From: Lactobacillus sp.
GTDB taxonomy: Bacteria > Bacillota > Bacilli > Lactobacillales > Lactobacillaceae
Assembly: GCA_022651245.1 (NCBI GenBank)
Contig: JALCQM010000005.1
Span: 17,860 to 81,859, forward strand
Length of the DNA: 64,000 nucleotides
Direction of reading: 5' to 3'
Within the stretch, counting starts at the first letter, position 1. Each line of letters opens with the position of its first letter. Made by a program: the position numbers and the translations under genes. Below are positions 57,818-64,000 of the stretch, piece by piece. Under the pieces are notes generated by a model. That model saw only the letters and a list, made by a program, of their open reading frames with translations. It ran no database searches and was not told the DNA's origin.

Positions 57818-58759
57818 ATGTTAGTATCTGGTGATCGTTTACTACAAGTTGCCCATAAGAATCACTTTGCTATTCCGGCATATAACGCTGGCAGCGGTCA
57901 GCTCTTTACTGCTACTTTGGAGAAGTGTATTCAAATGCAATCGCCTTTTATCATGGCAATTCATCCAACGGAACTGGAATTTCTGCGTGATAGCTTTGCC
58001 GCACAAGTGATTGATGCAATCAACAGTACTGACTTACCAATTGCCTTGCATCTAGATCATGGCGCTTCATATGAACAGTGCATTCATGCCATTCATCTGG
58101 GCTTCACCAGCGTGATGATCGACTGCTCGAAGGATTCATATGAAGAAAATGTGGCAATCACTCAAAAGGTTGTCGAAGCAGCACATGCCACTGGCGTGTC
58201 TGTTGAAGCAGAACTAGGTACTATTGCGGATACTGGGAACGATGTTGCGGGGCACTTAACAGATAACGTCCAATACACGAAACCAGAGGTCGCTAAGGAC
58301 TTTGTGGAGAAGACTGGCATCGATTCTTTGGCTATTGCCATCGGAACCGCTCATGGCTTGTATCCAAAGGATGTCACCCCTAAATTGAAGCCGGAAATTA
58401 CCAAGGCAGTGGCTGAAGCAATCGATATTCCGCTAGTGCTACACGGCGCTTCCAATAATCCTGACGATAAGATTGCTGAAGCCATCAAGTATGGCATCAA
58501 TAAGATCAATATCTCTAGTGATATCAAGATTGCTTTTGCCCAGGAAATGCGCAAAGTCATGGACGAAGGTGATCCGGCTGAACTCCGTGAACCAAAGATC
58601 CTCTTCCCACGGCCGATGATCGAAACGCAAAAGATCGTTGCCCACAAAAATCACCTGTGCAACGATGTAGATCGCACTCGTCTGTATTTTGCCAACGAAG
58701 ACGTTAACGAGATTCCATACGACATCAAGAATTTCCAGGAAGAACATTTTAGCGCCTAA
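57818..58759 (+). CDS. Class II ketose-bisphosphate aldolase
   Basis: Zinc-dependent aldolase of the FbaA/GatY/KbaY family. 313 residues; ALHLDHGAS (Asp80, His81), EAELGTIADTGND, IGTAHGLYP and LHGASNNPDDKI carry the catalytic and metal ligands. Cleaves a ketose phosphate into DHAP and an aldehyde; fructose-, tagatose- or another ketose-(bis)phosphate cannot be told apart. Sits inside a PTS operon, so it likely acts on the imported sugar. Confidence 0.87.
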   Translation: MLVSGDRLLQVAHKNHFAIPAYNAGSGQLFTATLEKCIQMQSPFIMAIHPTELEFLRDSFAAQVIDAINSTDLPIALHLDHGASYEQCIHAIHLGFTSVMIDCSKDSYEENVAITQKVVEAAHATGVSVEAELGTIADTGNDVAGHLTDNVQYTKPEVAKDFVEKTGIDSLAIAIGTAHGLYPKDVTPKLKPEITKAVAEAIDIPLVLHGASNNPDDKIAEAIKYGINKINISSDIKIAFAQEMRKVMDEGDPAELREPKILFPRPMIETQKIVAHKNHLCNDVDRTRLYFANEDVNEIPYDIKNFQEEHFSA

Positions 58760-58786
58760 GTCACTGTTTGGAAGAAGTGGATAAAA

Positions 58787-59257
58787 ATGGAAGAAATTCG
58801 CGCCGTTCTTGATCCCCGTGTGATCAAGCTAAACTTGAACGCAATAGATAAAAAAGACGCCATCACCCAGCTTGCTCAGGGGCTGAAGGCAGCCGATTAT
58901 ATTGATGACGTGGCGGCCTTTATAAAGGATATCTATGTCCGTGAATCCGAAGGCATCACCGGCATCGGGCAAGGCGTCGCGATTCCACACGGAAAAAGTG
59001 ACGATGTTCAAAATGTCGGCGTCGCTATCGGCATTTTGAATCATGGTATCGAATGGGAAACGTTGGACGATCAGCTCGTCAATATCGTCATCTTGTTTGC
59101 TGTCAGCAACGATCAGGAGGCATCACGAAACCAGTTGAAATTGTTGTCATTATTTGCTGGCCGACTGGGATCGGATCATGTCATCGAAGCCTTGCATGAA
59201 GCAACCACAGTTGAAGAGGTGATCGAAACCTTTACCAAAGAGAAACGCGTAAGCTAA
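58787..59257 (+). CDS. PTS EIIA, fructose type
   Basis: 156-residue phosphocarrier with His68 in GVAIPHGKS. Takes phosphate from HPr and passes it to the EIIB at 59373. Followed by a 115-bp gap with a long hairpin. Confidence 0.88.
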   Translation: MEEIRAVLDPRVIKLNLNAIDKKDAITQLAQGLKAADYIDDVAAFIKDIYVRESEGITGIGQGVAIPHGKSDDVQNVGVAIGILNHGIEWETLDDQLVNIVILFAVSNDQEASRNQLKLLSLFAGRLGSDHVIEALHEATTVEEVIETFTKEKRVS

Positions 59258-59265
59258 TGATTGCC

Positions 59266-59317
59266 TGGCGCGCTCAAAATGCGTGAGACGCTGTCTTACG
59301 TATTATTGAACGCGCCA
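59266..59317 (+). other. Intercistronic hairpin
   Basis: TGGCGCGcTCAA ... TTGAaCGCGCCA with inner ATGCGTgAGAC-gct-GTCTtACGTAT; 52 bp, no T-run. Possibly an mRNA processing or stability structure between EIIA and EIIB. Confidence 0.6.
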
Positions 59318-59372
59318 ACCTTCAAGAAAAAATGAATGCGCTTACTTTTAACGACAGAAGAGAGGAATAGAC

Positions 59373-59684
59373 ATGAAAATCGTTGGAATTTCTGCCTGCT
59401 CTGCGGGTATTGCCCATACCTATATCGCCAAGCAAAAGTTGATTGATGCCGCAAAAAAAGCTGGCGACACCATCAATATGGAAACCCAAGGTACTATTGG
59501 CACCGAAGACGCTTTGACGCCCGCTCAAATTGATGCTGCCGATGTCGTTTTACTTGCCGTTGACGTCAAAATTTCCGGCCGGGAACGCTTCGAAGGCAAG
59601 CGAGTTATTGAGGTGTCCACCGACACAGCCATTAAGAGCCCAAACAAACTACTTGAGAAAGTTCACCAGGTCATCGGCAAATAG
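59373..59684 (+). CDS. PTS EIIB, fructose type
   Basis: 103 residues, phospho-Cys9 in ISACSAGIAHTYIAKQKL, a hallmark of fructose-family EIIB. AGAGAGGAA precedes the ATG. Followed by the matching EIIC. Confidence 0.9.
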   Translation: MKIVGISACSAGIAHTYIAKQKLIDAAKKAGDTINMETQGTIGTEDALTPAQIDAADVVLLAVDVKISGRERFEGKRVIEVSTDTAIKSPNKLLEKVHQVIGK

Positions 59685-59702
59685 CCGCGGAGGGGTAAAA
59701 TC

Positions 59703-60794
59703 ATGGACTGGAAAAATTTCATGAAGAAGCAATTGAAGGAACCGGCCTTAACCGCGATTTCGTATCTAATTCCTGTCGTGGTTGCCGGTGGTTTTCTTCT
59801 GGCGATAGGTAGTATTATGGGCGGCGCTAGTGTCGCTAATACGAAGCATGTTATTGGCCTATGGGACGCCTTTTCTACCATGGGTGGACAAATTCTTGGC
59901 TTGTTGCCCATGGTGGTGGGGACTGGCGTTGCCTTTGCCATTGCTGATAAGCCAGGGATTGCTCCTGGAATGTTGGTAGGATTGATTTCCATTGTCGTTA
60001 ATGCTGGCTTCTTAGGCGGTTTAGTTGGCGGCTACATTGCCGGGTGGGTAACCGTCGCCATTATTAAGTATGTTAAGTTGCCCAAGATCATGGATGGGAT
60101 GATGCCGACCTTAATTATTCCGTTATTCGCTTCTGGCATTGCCGGATTGATCATGTTCTATATTATTGGTACACCAATTAGTGCATTGATGACGTGGCTA
60201 ACACACTTTATGAATGGGCTAAACAGTCATCAGTTATTCTTTTATGGTGCCATTATTGGCTTGCTGGCCTCCGTCGATTACGGCGGCGCCATCAACAAAA
60301 CCGTTTTCGCCTTTGTCTTGGCGCTACAAAGTCAGGGAATCAATGAACCCATCACTTGTCTGATTCTGGCCTCTATGGTAACGCCCTTTGGATACACCTT
60401 GGCCTTCTTCTTAGGTAAGATTTTCCGCAAGCGCATTTACACTGATATGGAAGTAGAAACTCTTAAAACCGCTTTTCCAATGGGTATTTTTGAGATCACT
60501 GAAGGCTCTTTGCCGCTTGTGCTAAATGATCTGTGGCGTTCAGTTGTCGCTACTGGTGCTGGTGGTGCTGTTGGTGGTGGTTTCTCGATGTTATGGGGTG
60601 CTGATTCACATATTCCGGCGACCGGGATGCTGGCTATTCCGACGATGACCAAGCCAATGGCTTTTATTGGGGCGCTTTTGATTGGGACTGCGGTCACCGG
60701 TATTGTGTACTTCTTGCTGAAGAAGCCAGTAACCGCCGAAACGGTTGTCAAGGAAGAGGAAGATATTGACCTGGGAGACTTAAAGATTGATTAA
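59703..60794 (+). CDS. PTS EIIC, fructose type
   Basis: 363-residue membrane permease with about nine helices; GGFLLAIGSIMGG, ADKPGIAPGMLVG and the cytoplasmic-side FPMGIFEITEGSLPLVLND are family motifs. GCGGAGGGG upstream. The next gene starts inside its 3' end (8-nt overlap). With the EIIA and EIIB genes it forms a complete transporter. Confidence 0.9.
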   Translation: MDWKNFMKKQLKEPALTAISYLIPVVVAGGFLLAIGSIMGGASVANTKHVIGLWDAFSTMGGQILGLLPMVVGTGVAFAIADKPGIAPGMLVGLISIVVNAGFLGGLVGGYIAGWVTVAIIKYVKLPKIMDGMMPTLIIPLFASGIAGLIMFYIIGTPISALMTWLTHFMNGLNSHQLFFYGAIIGLLASVDYGGAINKTVFAFVLALQSQGINEPITCLILASMVTPFGYTLAFFLGKIFRKRIYTDMEVETLKTAFPMGIFEITEGSLPLVLNDLWRSVVATGAGGAVGGGFSMLWGADSHIPATGMLAIPTMTKPMAFIGALLIGTAVTGIVYFLLKKPVTAETVVKEEEDIDLGDLKID

Positions 60795-61764
60795 TGAATA
60801 TCAGATAGCAGATTTTCTTGGACGGCTTGAGCAGCTCAACGGGGTACACGCCGTTACTTTTAACCGCGGCAAGGCTAGGGGGATGCAGGCCCTTCGGGTG
60901 TATACGCAGGCTGGCTTGTCACTTCTCATAACACCTGATCGTGGGCTTGATATCCCAGAACTGAAGGTACGCGGGAACAATATCGCCTTTATGGCCTCAC
61001 CGGGACTCGTAAATAGTACCTATTTTGTTGAGGATCACGCTCGTGGATTTATGCGTAACTTCACCGTGGGTTTTCTCACTACGGGTGGGCTAAGTTATAT
61101 GGGGGCGGCGCCGGTGGACAGCCCACAAGGACTACACGGCGTAATTGCGAACACTCCGGCGGAGAACTTTGATTATGTAGTAAAACCGGAATTGATTACC
61201 ATTACTGGCGACGTTCGTGAAGCGGAGATGTTTGGCCCGAATCTAATCTTACATCGGTGCATCAAAATCGCGACGCAAGCCAATGTCATTGAAGTTCACG
61301 ATGTGGTGGAGAATCAAGGCCCGCAACGCCAGTCATTAATGATGCTATACCACACCAACTTTGGTTATCCTTTCTTTAGCCCAGCGACACGAATCGATAT
61401 GAAGCCAACGTCGTCATATTACCGTAGTGGCGTACCAACGGATGATTGGAACACCTTTACCAGTCCACAACGAGCTGCCCAAGAAGTGGTTTATTACCAT
61501 GATTTGCCATTGGGGCGAGTGATCGTAAAGAGCCCCACGACCGGCTTACAGCTGAAGTTGACCTACAGTCGCGATACGCTACCAGTTTTGAATCAGTGGA
61601 AATTACAACAAACGCATAATTACGTGCTTGGGATCGAACCTGCCACCAATAATGTGAATGGTTTTGACCAGGCTAAAAAGGAACAGACACTGGAATATCT
61701 CGAACCTGGTGAGCAACGTACTTTTGATTTAAGCTACGAATTTACACCTTTGGAGGGTAAGTAA
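60787..61764 (+). CDS. DUF4432 / aldose-1-epimerase-like protein
   Basis: 325-residue beta-rich protein of the galactose mutarotase-like superfamily: TPDRGLDIPELKVRGNNIAFMASPGLVN, FTVGFLTTGGLSYMGAA, LYHTNFGYPFF and YVLGIEPATNNVNGF. Probably epimerises the anomer of the pathway sugar. TTG start 60787 overlaps the EIIC gene; lyxose isomerase follows after 4 nt. Confidence 0.82.
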   Translation: MINEYQIADFLGRLEQLNGVHAVTFNRGKARGMQALRVYTQAGLSLLITPDRGLDIPELKVRGNNIAFMASPGLVNSTYFVEDHARGFMRNFTVGFLTTGGLSYMGAAPVDSPQGLHGVIANTPAENFDYVVKPELITITGDVREAEMFGPNLILHRCIKIATQANVIEVHDVVENQGPQRQSLMMLYHTNFGYPFFSPATRIDMKPTSSYYRSGVPTDDWNTFTSPQRAAQEVVYYHDLPLGRVIVKSPTTGLQLKLTYSRDTLPVLNQWKLQQTHNYVLGIEPATNNVNGFDQAKKEQTLEYLEPGEQRTFDLSYEFTPLEGK

Positions 61765-61768
61765 GCAC

Positions 61769-62464
61769 ATGAAACGCTCTGAAATCAATGCTATTTTAAA
61801 AGAATCTATCGCTTTTGCGAAGCAGCATCAGGTATATTTACCAGCTTTTGCCGACTGGTTACCGAGTGACTGGGAAAACTTGGGAGAGGATTATCGGGAA
61901 CTGATTGACAATATGCTTGGTTGGGATGTCACAGACTTTGGTAGTGGCGACTTCGAAAACTATGGCTTGGTTGCCTTCACATTCCGTAATGGGAATTACG
62001 GTAATCCCCAAAAGTATCCGAAGCCTTACTGTGAAAAACTCTTGATTTTGGCTGAAGGCCAGGAATTGCCTTTTCACTTCCACAAACTGAAAGAGGAAGA
62101 TACCATCAACCGTGGCGGTGGCAATCTGCAACTAACCGTCTATAATTCAACAGCGGATGAGGATCTCGATAAAAAAACGCCGGTGACCATGGTTAAAGAT
62201 GGCCATCGTATCACGGTACCGGCAGGAGGCGTGATCACCTTGCATCCGGGTGAAAGCTTGACGACCACGCAAAGAATCTATCACAAGTGGGATGTGGAAC
62301 CTGGTACCGGCAAAGTTTTAGTATGGGAAGTGTCTTCTACCAACGACGATAACATTGACAATCGCTTCTTGAAAACGATCCCTCGGATCCCGACCATTGA
62401 AGAAGATGAAACACCATACCGGATTTTGTTCGGTGATTATCCGCAGTTGAATACGAACTTTTAA
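61769..62464 (+). CDS. D-lyxose isomerase
   Basis: Cupin-type ketol-isomerase converting D-lyxose to D-xylulose (also D-mannose to D-fructose in characterised homologues). 231 residues; metal ligands expected in PFHFHKLKEEDTINRGGGNL (His103, His105, Glu110) plus a later His in VITLHPGES. Resembles YdaE-like D-lyxose isomerases. Directly precedes a xylulokinase, which uses its product. Confidence 0.85.
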   Translation: MKRSEINAILKESIAFAKQHQVYLPAFADWLPSDWENLGEDYRELIDNMLGWDVTDFGSGDFENYGLVAFTFRNGNYGNPQKYPKPYCEKLLILAEGQELPFHFHKLKEEDTINRGGGNLQLTVYNSTADEDLDKKTPVTMVKDGHRITVPAGGVITLHPGESLTTTQRIYHKWDVEPGTGKVLVWEVSSTNDDNIDNRFLKTIPRIPTIEEDETPYRILFGDYPQLNTNF

Positions 62465-62470
62465 CCGTGG

Positions 62471-62499
62471 TGGCCCGGAGTTGATCCGGGTCATTTTTG
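62471..62499 (+). terminator. Hairpin between lyxose isomerase and xylulokinase
   Basis: TGGCCCGG ... CCGGGTCA followed by TTTTT; partial terminator or attenuator within the operon. Confidence 0.6.
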
Positions 62500-62512
62500 A
62501 AAGGAGCGAGTT

Positions 62513-63973
62513 ATGAGCGAATCAGTAATCGGTATCGATCTTGGTACTAGCGCGGTTAAGGCTGTAGCGCTCAGTAAGGATGGAAAGGTGACCACTGCCA
62601 GTGCCCCCTTGACCATCCTCACCGCGCAATCTGGCTATAGTGAGGAGCAACCAGCAGAGTGGGTCAATCAAACTGTTGAGGCGTTACACCAACTAGTTGA
62701 CGTTAATCTCGGCACGGTTAGGGCAGTGAGTTATTCGGGACAAATGCATGGGTTGGTTTTACTTGATGCGGCTGGAAAGGTGCTACGGCCGGCAATTTTA
62801 TGGAACGATACTCGAAGTACTGCACAAGTCGCGCAGATCATGGCAGATTTTGGGGAAGACTTCGTGGCAATTACTGGTAATCGGCCGGTGGAAGGTTATG
62901 TTTTGCCGAAGCTCATGTGGGTCAAAGAACATGAACCGACCGTTTGGACTAAAATCGCGACGGTAATGTTACCGAAGGATTATGTTCGCTATTGTATGAC
63001 TGGTGTAATCGGCACGGAGCGGTCTGATGCTACTGGTACGGGTTTGTATGACATTCATGCTGGGGGATGGAGTGAGCGAATTGCAACGGCTTATGACATC
63101 CCCTTGGGCTGGTTGCCACCCATCACCGAATCAACGACAGTCGTGGGGCAGGTAACATCGAGTTTCGCCAACACCAGTGGCTTGGCGAAAAGGGCACGGG
63201 TGGCTGCAGGGGCGGCAGATAATGCAGCTGGGGCCGTTGGTGCGGGAATTACCACGTCGACACAACTAATGGCTAGCATCGGGACCTCTGGTGTGATCCT
63301 CAAGGCGGAAGGACGGCATATCCCAGCTTCTGGTGGTGCTTTACAAGGAGAGTGTGCGGCCGTTCCTGGCACCTATTATTCAATGGGAGTTACTTTGGCA
63401 GCAGGACATTCGCTGGCCTGGTTTCGGGACACATTTTGGGCTGGTCACGCGTTTGACGATTTGACTGCGGCGGCTACCAAGTCACCAATAGGCGCGCACG
63501 GCGTTATCTACACGCCATATCTCACAGGCGAACGAACACCATACTTTGATGCAGAAGTGCGGGCGTCATTCAGCGGTATCTCAGATCTGGTCGATTTGTC
63601 CGATATGACTCGTGCGGTTATGGAGGGGATCACTTATTCGTTGAATGACGTGATCATGCTGTATCGAAAATTCGGTGGCGATTTGCAGCAAGTGATTGCA
63701 ATCGGTGGCGGGGCCAAAAGTGCTTTTTGGGCACAAATGCAAGCTGATATCTTCAATTTACCTGTGATGACCTTGGTTCACGATGAAGGGCCGAGTTTGG
63801 GAGCTGCAATTATCGCTAGTGTCGCTGCTGGCTGGTTTGCAGATGTACCAGCAGCCACTAAGACGTTGGTGGTAGTGGCAGACACTTATCTCCCAAGGCC
63901 TGAAGCGGTGTCTGAGTACCAGGCTGTATATTCGCATTATCAATTAGTTTATCCAGCGACGCGAGTGTTATAA
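62513..63973 (+). CDS. xylB: Xylulokinase (FGGY family)
   Basis: Phosphorylates D-xylulose to xylulose-5-phosphate, feeding the phosphoketolase pathway. 486 residues; VIGIDLGTSAVKAV, SYSGQMHGLVLLD (substrate contact region of xylulokinases), ILWNDTRS and the C-terminal IGGGAKSAFWAQMQADIFNLPV. AAGGAGCGAG before the ATG. Last complete gene; the final 27 bases hold nothing recognisable. Confidence 0.9.
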   Translation: MSESVIGIDLGTSAVKAVALSKDGKVTTASAPLTILTAQSGYSEEQPAEWVNQTVEALHQLVDVNLGTVRAVSYSGQMHGLVLLDAAGKVLRPAILWNDTRSTAQVAQIMADFGEDFVAITGNRPVEGYVLPKLMWVKEHEPTVWTKIATVMLPKDYVRYCMTGVIGTERSDATGTGLYDIHAGGWSERIATAYDIPLGWLPPITESTTVVGQVTSSFANTSGLAKRARVAAGAADNAAGAVGAGITTSTQLMASIGTSGVILKAEGRHIPASGGALQGECAAVPGTYYSMGVTLAAGHSLAWFRDTFWAGHAFDDLTAAATKSPIGAHGVIYTPYLTGERTPYFDAEVRASFSGISDLVDLSDMTRAVMEGITYSLNDVIMLYRKFGGDLQQVIAIGGGAKSAFWAQMQADIFNLPVMTLVHDEGPSLGAAIIASVAAGWFADVPAATKTLVVVADTYLPRPEAVSEYQAVYSHYQLVYPATRVL

Positions 63974-64000
63974 ATGGATCATGGACGGCCGCGTCTACGG

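Overview
The window looks like chromosomal DNA of a fairly GC-rich member of the Lactobacillaceae (Lacticaseibacillus/Schleiferilactobacillus-like; this placement is inference). The evidence is the gene order tdk-prfA-prmC-sua5-glyA-upp-atpBEFHAGDC-DUF1146-mbl-epuA-yidD-rodA, the sufCDSUB cluster, a Met-specific T-box controlling a MetQNP importer, and several PTS and hexuronate catabolism genes. No rRNA, tRNA, IS element or CRISPR array was seen.

Layout. 1-3854: amino-acid permease (cut by the window edge), L-lactate dehydrogenase and murT. 4002-22353: a long housekeeping block covering thymidine kinase, translation termination, tRNA modification, C1 metabolism, pyrimidine salvage, the F1Fo ATP synthase, cell-shape genes and an orphan GcvH. 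22378-26338: methionine transport under a T-box. 26669-32565: a LysR regulator, then the Fe-S assembly operon. 32644-34222: a small hypothetical island between two look-alike terminators. 34434-38217: a YueI-family protein, a DUF2785 protein, an XRE/TPR regulator and a LacI regulator. 38261-41336: hexuronate genes uxaB-uxaA behind a palindromic operator. 41542-42754: a universal stress protein, a small membrane protein and an independent ncRNA gene that may be 6S RNA. 42950-48871: an AT-richer alpha-glucoside PTS/GH4/sugar-transporter cluster, probably acquired. 49115-53327: rarA, a GshF-like ATP-grasp protein, a second YueI protein and a DUF1054 protein. 53525-55656: a densely structured intergenic region (candidate RNA) and garD. 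55894-63973: an AT-richer PTS sugar operon with a PRD regulator, aldolase, mutarotase-like protein, D-lyxose isomerase and xylulokinase.

The most striking unexplained feature is a family of about 19 copies of a roughly 94-124 bp imperfect palindrome. The copies lie at or directly after stop codons (tdk, upp, atpG, rodA, uxaA, rarA) and beside the candidate RNA at 53.5 kb, in sense orientation with respect to the gene they follow. Copies differ mainly in paired bases, and the two stem sides change together, so the folded structure appears to be conserved rather than the sequence. They form arrays of three (after tdk), five (inside the ATP synthase operon, between atpG and atpD) and seven (between rodA and gcvH). 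I do not recognise the element; it behaves like an ERIC/REP-type hairpin repeat or a structured 3'-UTR RNA.
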